A DNA stretch of 64,000 nt, from NCBI GenBank assembly GCA_016718565.1, contig JADKCZ010000001.1:682001-746000 (forward strand). Direction: 5' to 3'. The notes beneath the pieces were generated by a model. The model saw nothing but the letters and a program-made list of their open reading frames with translations. It made no database searches and was not told the origin of the DNA. Below are positions 8,375 to 16,151 of the stretch, piece after piece. A program made the translations under genes and the position numbers. This DNA is from Anaeromyxobacter sp. (GTDB lineage Bacteria; Myxococcota; Myxococcia; Myxococcales; Anaeromyxobacteraceae). Every line of letters begins with the position of its first letter. Positions within the stretch are counted from its first letter, which is position 1.

Positions 8375-8590
8375 TCAGCCGAGGTCGGCGTGCAGCTCGA
8401 GCCGGCGGACCGGCCGGTGGAGGGGATCGACCACCTCCATGCTCCCGCGCCGGCTCACGCCGTCGTCGTCGAGCAGCTCGCGGAAGATCAGGGCGGCCTG
8501 GCGCTCGTCCCAGGCACGGATGGTCATGCGGATGGTCCGCGTACGAGTGGTGAAGGTGCAGGCGAAGAGTTTTTCACGGGGAGTCGACAT
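8375..8590 (-). CDS. small hypothetical protein
   Basis: 71 residues from ATG 8590; a longer frame from 8611 is possible, but the inner start has a GAGG about 10 bases upstream. The product is soluble and mixed-charge ('LFACTFTTRTRTIRMTIRAWDERQAALIFRELL' style), with a beta-rich first half and a helix after it. It contains no recognisable motif or membrane segment. It converges on phoU. It resembles small conserved hypothetical proteins that bind nucleic acid or a partner protein, but nothing in the sequence decides this. Confidence 0.55.
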   Translation of the reverse strand: MSTPREKLFACTFTTRTRTIRMTIRAWDERQAALIFRELLDDDGVSRRGSMEVVDPLHRPVRRLELHADLG

Positions 8591-8676
8591 GGGGTGGACC
8601 TCGAGGGGCACCCTATAGCAACCTCGTGTGACGGCGGCGTGACGAAGGCGGCCTCTCGGGTGCGGTGGACACGGTG

Positions 8677-8737
8677 CCCTCCCCGGGGGCTGCGAAGCCC
8701 TGGGAGGGCTGCGCGCCAGCCCTTGCGCGCAAGGGCT
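8677..8737. repeat. tandem hairpins in the gap before the TRAP fragment
   Basis: First hairpin: CCCTCCC at 8677-8683 pairs with GGGAGGG at 8702-8708, with an inner GGGCT/AGCCC stem. Second: a perfect 20-bp palindrome at 8718-8737 with AGCCCTTGCG arms. Both are in a 245-bp non-coding gap. They could be a REP-like element or a terminator pair; no T-tract follows. Confidence 0.45.
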
Positions 8738-8835
8738 GCGCAGGCTCCGGGCGCCCGGTCAGCCCCCCGGGATCACGGCGACATTCGTCACCGCGACGCC
8801 ACGCGGGCGCGCGCACCACGTGAGACACCGAGCGC

Positions 8836-9264
8836 ATGCCCCGCTCCCTCCTGATCACCCTGGTGCTCGCGGCACTCGCGGGAACGCCGCGACCCACCCC
8901 GGCCGCGGTGACCCTGAAGCTGGCCACCCTGGCCCCGAGCGGCTCGGCCTGGCACGACCTGCTCAAGGCGCTGGGCCAGGCCTGGGAGGCCGAATCGGGT
9001 GGCGAGGTGAAGGTGCGCGTCTACCCGGGCGGCGCCCAGGGCAGCGAGGGCGAGATGGTGCGCAAGCTCGGCATCGGCCAGCTCCAGGCGGCGGCGCTCT
9101 TTAGCGTGGGGCTGCACGACGTGGTGCGGGAGCCGCAGGCGCTCTCCACCCCGTTCCTGTTCCAGGACGAGGCCGAGCTGCGCTGCGCCATGGGGAGGGT
9201 GGTGCTGGCCCTCGACGCGGCGCGGGACGCCTGCCGGACCGGGAAGGCTCAGGCGGCGCGCTGA
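8836..9264 (+). pseudogene. truncated TRAP-transporter solute receptor (DctP-type)
   Basis: 142 residues, against roughly 330 for an intact DctP-family periplasmic receptor. A signal peptide ends near 'PTPAA'. The mature N-terminus reads 'VTLKLATLAPSGSAWHDLLKAL', then 'YPGGAQGSEGEMVRKLGIGQLQAAAL', both family hallmarks of the first lobe. Similarity fades after 'LFQDEAELRCAMGRV' near residue 123, and the frame ends about 18 residues later; the second lobe and the ligand-binding hinge are missing. No QM permease subunits are adjacent. An internal deletion joining the family start to a short tail is the simplest explanation. A functional short protein cannot be excluded but is unlikely. Confidence 0.7.
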
Positions 9265-9289
9265 GCAGCGCGGCGCCCTGGCGAACGGC

Positions 9290-9964
9290 TCAGCCGCGCC
9301 CGTCGTAGAAGAAGTCGCCCAGCCCCAGGGTGAAGAGCAGGAGGCCGTAGAGGGAGTGCTCCAGCCAGACCGGCCCGAGCCGCCCGTGGCGCTGGTACCG
9401 CCAGGCCAGGATCAGGCCGGCCGGCAGCGAGAGGAGCGGCGCCACCAGGTTGGGGTAGACCAGGTGCAGCAGGGCGAAGGCCACGCCGCTGGCGGCCACC
9501 ATGGCGCGCGGCCCGGGGAAGAGCGGCGCGTAGCGGCGGAAGAAGAAGGCCCGGTAGAGCAGCTCCTGCGGCCAGGCCGACAGGAGCGGGTAGAGCGCCA
9601 GCCCGAGCGCCCAGGTGAGCGGGGCCCGGCGCGGCAGGACCAGCAGGCTGGAGGGGGCGAGCCAGAGGACCAGCCCCGCGATGACCAGCGCCGCGGCGGC
9701 CGCGCGGAGCGCCACGCCGCCGGCCTCGGAGCGCAGCCCGGCCAGCCACCTCCCGCCGGCCTCGAAGCTGGGATCGCGCAGCAGCGCGGCGCCGGCCGCG
9801 GCCGCCACCAGCCCCAGGATCACCAGGCGGGGCAGCGGGATCAGGCCGGCGCGGACCGCCAGGGGGAGCGCGGCGAACAGCGCCAGGAACTCGGCGGCCC
9901 GCCAGAGGAGCTCGCTGCCCTCCAGGGCGGCGGCGGTGCGGGGGCTGGCGGGCGGCGTGGGCAT
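9290..9964 (-). CDS. CPBP-family intramembrane protein (CAAX-protease-like)
   Basis: 224-residue integral membrane protein with about six hydrophobic segments. Family motifs are recognisable but altered. 'PQELLYRAFFFRRY' takes the place of motif 1 (EExxxR), with Gln for the first Glu. Motif 2 is 'FALLHLVYPN' and the third His is in 'LEHSLYGL'. Intact members are glutamyl intramembrane proteases related to CAAX prenyl endopeptidases, often involved in bacteriocin processing or immunity. The Glu-to-Gln change makes activity uncertain. Start ATG 9964; no strong ribosome site. It converges on the TRAP fragment and is divergent from the glycosyltransferase pair. Confidence 0.75.
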   Translation of the reverse strand: MPTPPASPRTAAALEGSELLWRAAEFLALFAALPLAVRAGLIPLPRLVILGLVAAAAGAALLRDPSFEAGGRWLAGLRSEAGGVALRAAAAALVIAGLVLWLAPSSLLVLPRRAPLTWALGLALYPLLSAWPQELLYRAFFFRRYAPLFPGPRAMVAASGVAFALLHLVYPNLVAPLLSLPAGLILAWRYQRHGRLGPVWLEHSLYGLLLFTLGLGDFFYDGRG

Positions 9965-10226
9965 GGGCGGGGTGGCGCGCCGGCTGGTCCCGGAGCGCGC
10001 CTCGTCGCCGGGGTGTCACGCACCGCCGGGGGTGATGCAACGGAATCGTGGCGGCCCGGGGCAGATGTCACACGGCCGGGGGCTCAGGGGCGCCGCGAGG
10101 CCTGCTCCGGCGCCAGCGGCCGCAGCAGCAGGCCGAGCTCACCGTCGAGTAGCCGGATCACAGGTGTCGGCGCCGGCCCCGGCCGCAGGCCGCTCGCGGT
10201 GCCCCCGGGCGGGTGCGACGGGGCAT

Positions 10227-10967
10227 ATGATGCGCCGGATGCTCAGCGTGGTGATCCCGGCCTACGACGAGGAGGCGACCCTCCCCGTGCACCTCGCCCG
10301 CCTGGTGCCGGTGCTGGAGCGGGTCGACGCCGGCGGCTGGGAGGTGCTGGTCGTCGACGACGGCAGCACCGATCGGACCGCCGAGGTGGTCGAGAGGCTC
10401 GGCCGCTCCCCGAAGGTCAGGGTGGTCCGGTCGCCCGCCAACCGCGGCAAGGGGGCGGCGCTCCGCCTCGGCGTGGCCGCCACCACCGGCGAGCTGGTCC
10501 TGACCTGCGACGCCGACATGGCGACGCCGCCGGAGACCCTGCTCCCGTTCCTGGCGGCCCTGCGCGGCGGGGCCGACGTGGTGATCGGCGACCGGCGCGG
10601 CCCGGCGGCGCGCATCGAGCGCCCGCAGCCCTGGCTGCGCCGGACGCTGGGGTCGGGGTACCTGTGGCTCTGCCGCTCGATGACCGGGGTGGAGCTGGCC
10701 GACTACAACTGCGGCTTCAAGCTCTTCCGCGGCGTCGTCGCCCGGGAGGTCATGGCCGCGACGACCACCGACGGGTGGGCCATCGACATGGAGAGCCTGG
10801 CCCTGGCCGTGCGCCGGGGGTACCGGGTGGTCGAGGTGCCGGTGACCTGGCGGGCCGGCGACGGCACGGCGGTGCGCCTGCGCCGCGACGTGGCCGCGAC
10901 CTTGGCGGAGATGGTGCGGATCTGGTGGCGGCTGCGCCGAGCCGAGCGGCCGGGGCCGCCGCCGTGA
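10227..10967 (+). CDS. family-2 glycosyltransferase, dolichol-phosphate-mannose-synthase type
   Basis: 246-residue GT-A enzyme expected to load a sugar onto a polyprenyl phosphate at the cytoplasmic membrane face. Motifs: 'VVIPAYDEEATL' at the N-terminus, 'VVDDGSTDRT' for nucleotide binding, 'RGKGAALRLG', and 'LTCDADMATPP' carrying the DxD metal site. The C-terminus is basic and lacks the membrane helices of GtrB-type members. The first of the clustered ATGs (10227, 10230, 10239) is taken. The stop overlaps the next gene (GTGA), which encodes an enzyme that uses polyprenyl-phosphate sugars, so the pair forms a donor-making and donor-using unit. Confidence 0.85.
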   Translation: MMRRMLSVVIPAYDEEATLPVHLARLVPVLERVDAGGWEVLVVDDGSTDRTAEVVERLGRSPKVRVVRSPANRGKGAALRLGVAATTGELVLTCDADMATPPETLLPFLAALRGGADVVIGDRRGPAARIERPQPWLRRTLGSGYLWLCRSMTGVELADYNCGFKLFRGVVAREVMAATTTDGWAIDMESLALAVRRGYRVVEVPVTWRAGDGTAVRLRRDVAATLAEMVRIWWRLRRAERPGPPP

Positions 10968-12619
10968 CCCGGCCGGCCTGGCTCCGCTGGCTGCTCCCGG
11001 CCCTGCTCGGGCTGCTGGTGCTCGCCACCTTCCGCGACTACGGCTACTCCTGGGACGAGAGCTGGCAGAACCGCTGGTACGGGCAGGCGGTGCTGCGCTT
11101 CCTGGCCTCGCTGGGCGCGGACCGCTCCGCGGTGACCACCAACAACTTCTACCTCTACGGCGGCACCTTCGACGCCGCGGCCGAGCTGCTGGTCGGCCTC
11201 TCCCCGCTGGTGCCGCGCGACACCCGGCACCTGGCCAACGCGCTGGCCGGCCTGGCCGGGATCGCCGGCTGCTGGGCGCTGGCGGGCCGGCTCGGCGGGC
11301 GGGCGGCCGGCGCCTGGGCGGCGCTGTTCCTGGCGGCCTGCGCGCCCTGGTACGGGCACATGTTCATCAACGCCAAGGACATCCCCTTCGCCGCGGCCAC
11401 CACCTGGGCGCTGGTCCTGTGCCTGCGGTGGGCCGGCGAGTTCCCCAGGCCGCGCCCGGGGACCACCCTCGCGCTGGGGCTGGTCACCGGCCTGGCGCTG
11501 GGCGTCCGGATCGGCGGGGCCCTGATCCTCCTCTACCTGCTGCTCCTGGCGCTGCTCCTCGCCGTTCGCGGCGCCCTCCAGCACCGAGGGGGACGGATGG
11601 GCGACCTGACGGCGCACGCGCCGCGCCTGGCCGCCTCGCTGCTGGCGGTCGGGGGCGTCGCCTGGGCGGCCATGCTGGTCTGCTGGCCGGCCGCGCTGCT
11701 GCGCCCGGTGGCCATCCCGCTGGAGGCGCTCCGCGCGGCGAGCCAGTTCCAGTGGGTCGGTCCCCTGCTCTGGAACGGGCGCGAGGTCTGGTCGAACGAC
11801 CTCCCCTGGAGCTACCTCCCGGTGCTCTTCGCGGTGCAGTTGCCGGAGGTGCTGGTGGTGCTCTTCGCCGCGTCGCTCGGCTGGGGCGCCCTCACCTGCT
11901 GGCCCTGGCGCCGCGGCGGTCCTCACCCGGGCGCCCCCGCCGCTGCCCTGCGGCCGGGGCTCGCCCTGCTCGTCCTGGCGACCCTGTTCCCGGTGGGCTG
12001 GGCGGTGGCCATGGGCTCGACGCTCTACGACAACGGCCGCCACTTCCTCTTCGTGCTGCCGCCGCTGGCCTGCCTGGCCGGGCTCCTCTGGTCGCGGCTG
12101 GTGGCGGCGGCCGCCGGGAGGCACGCGGCGCTCGGCCTGGCGCTGCCGCTCGCCCTGCTCGGCGCCCTGGCGCCCTCCACGGCCAGGATGGCCTCGCTCC
12201 ACCCCTACGAGTACGCCTACCTGAACGCCTTCGCCGGCGGGATGCCGGCGGGCGCGCGCCGCTTCGACACCGAGTACTGGATCACCTCCTACCGGGAGGC
12301 GTCCCGGGCGGTGCTGGACCACGCCGCGGCGGTGGCGGCGGCGTCGGGCACGCCGCTCGCCTCCCTGCGCTTCCACGTGGCGGTGGTCGGCCCGCAGGAG
12401 GTCCTGGCCGGGGAGCTGCCGGAGAACTTCACGGTGGTCCCGGCCGACCAGGAGTCCCGCGCCGACTACCTGGTGGCGACCACCCGGTGGCGCTCCGACC
12501 TGTGGTGGCCGGACTGGCCGGAGATCGCCGCCGTGGGGCGCGCCGGGGTGCGCTTCGCCGTGGTCAAGGCCGCTCCCGGGCTGGTCCGGCTGGTGCCACC
12601 GGCGCCGCCGCGGGGCTGA
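10964..12619 (+). CDS. GT39/PMT-type polytopic membrane glycosyltransferase
   Basis: 551 residues with roughly ten or more hydrophobic helices. The first extracytoplasmic loop has the acidic pair 'YSWDESWQNRWYG' where family catalytic aspartate/glutamate residues lie. 'FINAKDIPFAAATTW' matches the loop seen in bacterial PMT/ArnT-like enzymes. Such enzymes move sugars from lipid carriers to proteins, lipid A or polysaccharide on the periplasmic face. It starts at GTG 10964 within the stop of the preceding donor-synthesising enzyme. Acceptor unknown. Confidence 0.8.
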   Translation: MTRPAWLRWLLPALLGLLVLATFRDYGYSWDESWQNRWYGQAVLRFLASLGADRSAVTTNNFYLYGGTFDAAAELLVGLSPLVPRDTRHLANALAGLAGIAGCWALAGRLGGRAAGAWAALFLAACAPWYGHMFINAKDIPFAAATTWALVLCLRWAGEFPRPRPGTTLALGLVTGLALGVRIGGALILLYLLLLALLLAVRGALQHRGGRMGDLTAHAPRLAASLLAVGGVAWAAMLVCWPAALLRPVAIPLEALRAASQFQWVGPLLWNGREVWSNDLPWSYLPVLFAVQLPEVLVVLFAASLGWGALTCWPWRRGGPHPGAPAAALRPGLALLVLATLFPVGWAVAMGSTLYDNGRHFLFVLPPLACLAGLLWSRLVAAAAGRHAALGLALPLALLGALAPSTARMASLHPYEYAYLNAFAGGMPAGARRFDTEYWITSYREASRAVLDHAAAVAAASGTPLASLRFHVAVVGPQEVLAGELPENFTVVPADQESRADYLVATTRWRSDLWWPDWPEIAAVGRAGVRFAVVKAAPGLVRLVPPAPPRG

Positions 12620-12628
12620 CGCCCGCGC

Positions 12629-13192
12629 CTACTTCGCCGGGGCCGTGGCGGGCTCGCCGGGCATCGGCGTCCCGCCCCAGCCACCCTCGACCATGGCCTT
12701 CACCCTCCACTCGCCGCCCTTGCGGAGCAGGACCATGCCGCTCGTCCCGCTCACCTTCTTCGGCCCGGCGGCCATGGTCCACCCGGCGCCCACCAGGGCC
12801 AGCGAGTCGGTGAGGAGCACGATGGTCCGCTTCCCCGGCACCATGGACCCGGGCGGCATGGGCTTCTCGTAGAACGGCTTCATCATCTGCACCCACTGCT
12901 CGCGGCTCCAGGGCTCCCCGGTGCCCTCGCCCTTGGCGTCGTCCGTCACCATCAGGACCGGGAAGTCGATGAGCGCCGCGGCGTCGTCGAGGGCGCCCTT
13001 GGTCGAGCACGTCTCCATCTTCTTCAGGAGCGCCTCGATCTCCTTGCGGTCCTTCTTCTCCTGCTTCAGGACCGGCGGTGCCCAGCCGGCCATTGGATCC
13101 GCGGCGGCGGCGGGCTGGTCCTCGGCGAACCCGGCCGAGGCGAGCGAGAGCGAGACCGCGAGGGCCAGCGTGAGGCGTGTGAGGGTGTTCAT
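12629..13192 (-). CDS. secreted protein with a possible NTF2-like fold
   Basis: 187 residues from ATG 13192, with an AGGA site just upstream. The signal peptide ends 'ASAGFA'. The mature part has an N-terminal helix pair ('DRKEIEALLKKMETCSTKGALDDAAALIDFPVLM') followed by strands ending 'VLLRKGGEWRVKAMVEGGW'. This order resembles SnoaL/DUF4440-type small domains, which bind ligands or act as isomerases. That link is only a pattern guess. It converges on the PMT gene with a 9-base gap. Confidence 0.6.
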   Translation of the reverse strand: MNTLTRLTLALAVSLSLASAGFAEDQPAAAADPMAGWAPPVLKQEKKDRKEIEALLKKMETCSTKGALDDAAALIDFPVLMVTDDAKGEGTGEPWSREQWVQMMKPFYEKPMPPGSMVPGKRTIVLLTDSLALVGAGWTMAAGPKKVSGTSGMVLLRKGGEWRVKAMVEGGWGGTPMPGEPATAPAK

Positions 13193-13389
13193 GGCGTGTC
13201 CTGTGGTGGGGAGGGAGCGGAACCCTCCTTGGCTGCCCGGCGCCGGGGCCGGGCGCCCCGCCCTGGTGGGGCGTCCCCCGGGAGGGCGGCCGCTGCTGGC
13301 GGCGGCCGGCCACCAGCGCCGGCGCGACTTCACCTCGCGTATGGTAAGACCCGGAGCCTCACCCCGCGACCACCGCCCCGGAGGCCTCC

Positions 13390-16140
13390 ATGGCCAGCGC
13401 CCGCCACCTCGCCCGCACCGCCGCGCCCCTCCTCCTGGTCCTGGCGCTCGGCCTGGCGGGCTGCGGCAGCTCGACCCCGGGGGAGTGCAGCTCGGTGGAC
13501 CAGTGTCCGCAGCCGGGCGGCTGCCGGGTGGCCACCTGCCTGGCGGGGGGCTGCGGCGTCGCCCCGCGTCCGGCCGGCACGGTGCTCGGCACCGGGGTGG
13601 CCGGTGACTGCCAGGCCCAGGTCTGCGACGGCGCGGGGGCCGTGGTCGCGGCCCGCGACGACGCCGACCTGCCGGAGGACGGCAACGCCTGCACGCAGGA
13701 CACCTGCAACGCCGGCGCGCCGTCGAACGCGCCGCTCGACGCCGGCCAGCCCTGCGTCCAGGACCTCGGCGCCTGGTGCGACGGCGCCGGGCGCTGCGTC
13801 CAGTGCCTGGCCCCCTCCGACTGCCCTGGGGTCGACGGCGAGTGCGCCACCCGCACCTGCCTGGCCGGCGCCTGCGGCGTGGTCTTCGCCCCGCAGGGCA
13901 CGCCCCTCCAGGACCAGGTGGCGGGTGACTGCCGGGTGAGCGCCTGCGACGGGGTGGGCAACCAGGTGACGCTGCCGCTCGACGCGGACCTGCCGGACGA
14001 CGGCCAGGCCTGCACCCAGGATCTGTGCGCCGGCGGGGTGGCCTCCCACCAGCCGGTGGCCTCCGGCACGGGCTGCACCACCGCCCCCGGCGCCGGCCTG
14101 TGCGACGGCGCGGGGGCCTGCGTGCAGTGCCTGGTGGACGCCAACTGCGCCGGCGTCGACGGCCCGTGCGCCCACCCGACCTGCACGGCGGGGCGCTGCA
14201 GCACGGTCCTGGCGCCGGCCGGCACCTTCGCCGGCGACTTCGGGGCCGGGGACTGCAGCGCCGTGCTGTGCGACGGCGCCGGCAACGCCGCCGGCCAGGC
14301 CTACCCCGCCGACGTGCCGGTGGACGGAAACCCCTGCACGCTGGACGTCTGCACCGGCCTGACCCCCTCCAACCCGCCCGCGCCGGCGGCCACCAGCTGC
14401 GCGGTGGGCGGGGGCACGGTCTGCGACGGCGCCGGCGCCTGCGTCGAGTGCACCAGCGGCGCCCAGTGCGCCTCGCTGGTGTGCGCCGGCAACGCCTGCC
14501 AGGCGCCCAGCTGCGGCGACACCGTCAGGAACGGCCTCGAGACCGACCTCGACTGCGGCGGCCCGTGCCCGGCCTGCCTCGACGGCCGGAGCTGCGCCAT
14601 CCCGGCCGACTGCCTGAGCCTGGTCTGCGCCCAGGCCCGCTGCGCCGCGCCGGCCTGCGGCGACTTCGTCAGGAACGGCGCCGAGACCGACGTGGACTGC
14701 GGCGGCGCCTGCCCCGCCTGCGCCCCCGGCCTGGCCTGCCGCCTCGACGTCGACTGCCGGAGCGGCGCCTGCGTGGCCGGCGTCTGCGGCGCGCCGCGGG
14801 TCACCTCCGTCACGCCGGCGTCGGGCGCGGCCGACGTGGTCCCGGGCACCGCCATCACGCTGACCTTCGGCGCCCCGCTCGACCTCGCCTCCATCACCTT
14901 CCAGGCGGCCGCCGGCCCCTGCACCGGCTCGGTGCAGCTCTCCGCCGACGGCTTCTCCACCTGCCTCGGCATCGCCGCCCGGAGCGCGTTCTTCGGCAGC
15001 CGGGACCTGCTCCTGAAGCCGGCCCTGCCGCTCGGCGGTCCGGCCACCTACCAGGTGCGCACCCTCGAGGGGCTCCTGTCGTCCACCGTGGGGGCCTTCC
15101 AGCCCTTCGTCCACCCCGGCTTCACGGTGGCCGCCGGCGGCGGCTGCGGCAGCGCGCTGGTGGTGAGCCAGGTCTACCCGGGCGGCGGCGCCGCCGGCGC
15201 CAGCTGGGCGGCCGACTACGTCGAGCTCCACAACCGCGCGCCGTCCACCATCTCGCTCGCCGGCCTGTCGCTGCAGGTCCCCTGGGGAAACCCCTGGGCC
15301 GTGCTGCCGCTCTCCGGCAGCATCCCGTCCGGCGGCTACCTGCTGATCCAGGTCGGCGCCGCCGGCGCCACCGGGGCGGCGCTGCCGGCGCCCGACCTGG
15401 CCCTGGCCCCGCCCGTGAGCCTGGCCGCCACCGGCGGCATCGTGACGCTCCTCTCCACGACCACGGCGAACTCCAGCGGGGGCTGCCCCCCCGTCGGGCT
15501 CCTCGACGCCGTCGGCTACGGGACCTCGCAGGGCGCGCCGGTCTCCTGCAAGGAAGGGGTGGCTCCGGCGACGGCCCCGGCCGATGCGGGGGCGGCGCTG
15601 GTGCGCGCCGGCGCCGGCTGCGGCGACACCGACGACAACGCCTTCGACCTGGCCTCGCAGCTGGCCGTGCCCCGCACGTCGTCCAGCCCGCCGCTGGCCT
15701 GCGGCTGCGCCGGGAGCGCGGTGAACGAGAGCGGCGCCACCGTGGAGATGGACTTCTGCATCGTCCAGGTCCCGGTCTCGCTCACGTTGCAGGCCGGCAC
15801 CACCAGCCCGCCGGTCTCCGGCCGGGTCTTCGAGGCCGGGGTCACCGAGGCGCCGGGCCCGTCGGTCCTCGTCGGCCAGCTCGGCCACGGGCCGGCCGGC
15901 AGCGACCCGCGCTACGCGGTCGGCTGGACCTGGGTGGCCGCCAGCTTCAACGTCCAGGTCGGCAACGACGACGAGTACCAGGCGTCGTTCTCCGCCCCGG
16001 CCCCTGGCAGCTACGCCTACGCCTACCGCTTCAGCCCGGACGGCCAGCGCTGGACCTACTGCGACGCGGACGGCGCGGGCGCCAACGGCGGCCTGTTCTT
16101 CGAGCCCTGGATGCTCCCGCCGCTCACCGTGACGCCCTGA
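13390..16140 (+). CDS. large cysteine-rich lipoprotein with lamin-tail-like domain
   Basis: 916 residues. A signal peptide ends in lipobox 'LAGC', so the protein is lipid-anchored. Residues about 30-330 hold roughly three and a half diverged cysteine-rich repeats of about 90 residues ('CDGAG' and 'NACTQDTC' blocks). Two modules of the form 'NGxETDxDCGGxCPAC' follow (about 375-470), a motif typical of myxobacterial surface proteins. Next is an Ig-like domain starting 'VTSVTPASGAADVVPGT', then a lamin-tail-like domain ('VVSQVYPGGGAAG...DYVELHNRAP', about 590-690). The last 130 residues form another beta domain ending 'EPWMLPPLTVTP'. GGAGG precedes the ATG. Probably a surface adhesin or matrix protein. 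Its final 63 bases recur at 21461. Confidence 0.8.
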   Translation: MASARHLARTAAPLLLVLALGLAGCGSSTPGECSSVDQCPQPGGCRVATCLAGGCGVAPRPAGTVLGTGVAGDCQAQVCDGAGAVVAARDDADLPEDGNACTQDTCNAGAPSNAPLDAGQPCVQDLGAWCDGAGRCVQCLAPSDCPGVDGECATRTCLAGACGVVFAPQGTPLQDQVAGDCRVSACDGVGNQVTLPLDADLPDDGQACTQDLCAGGVASHQPVASGTGCTTAPGAGLCDGAGACVQCLVDANCAGVDGPCAHPTCTAGRCSTVLAPAGTFAGDFGAGDCSAVLCDGAGNAAGQAYPADVPVDGNPCTLDVCTGLTPSNPPAPAATSCAVGGGTVCDGAGACVECTSGAQCASLVCAGNACQAPSCGDTVRNGLETDLDCGGPCPACLDGRSCAIPADCLSLVCAQARCAAPACGDFVRNGAETDVDCGGACPACAPGLACRLDVDCRSGACVAGVCGAPRVTSVTPASGAADVVPGTAITLTFGAPLDLASITFQAAAGPCTGSVQLSADGFSTCLGIAARSAFFGSRDLLLKPALPLGGPATYQVRTLEGLLSSTVGAFQPFVHPGFTVAAGGGCGSALVVSQVYPGGGAAGASWAADYVELHNRAPSTISLAGLSLQVPWGNPWAVLPLSGSIPSGGYLLIQVGAAGATGAALPAPDLALAPPVSLAATGGIVTLLSTTTANSSGGCPPVGLLDAVGYGTSQGAPVSCKEGVAPATAPADAGAALVRAGAGCGDTDDNAFDLASQLAVPRTSSSPPLACGCAGSAVNESGATVEMDFCIVQVPVSLTLQAGTTSPPVSGRVFEAGVTEAPGPSVLVGQLGHGPAGSDPRYAVGWTWVAASFNVQVGNDDEYQASFSAPAPGSYAYAYRFSPDGQRWTYCDADGAGANGGLFFEPWMLPPLTVTP
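16078..16140 (+). repeat. left 63-bp direct repeat flanking the trehalose module
   Basis: The last 63 bases of the cysteine-rich lipoprotein gene, stop codon included. An ungapped comparison with 21461-21523 gives 55 identical positions of 63. Both copies encode 'GAN...EPW.L.P.T.TP' followed by TGA. The trehalose genes lie exactly between the two copies. Confidence 0.75.
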
Positions 16141-16151
16141 AGTCAGGCCCG

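Noticed and set aside
9965..10226. Possible small gene in the 262-bp gap before the glycosyltransferases; a short - strand frame ends near 10086.
   Set aside because: Only about 24 residues follow any usable start codon, with no motif. The gap shows no clear promoter or hairpin either.
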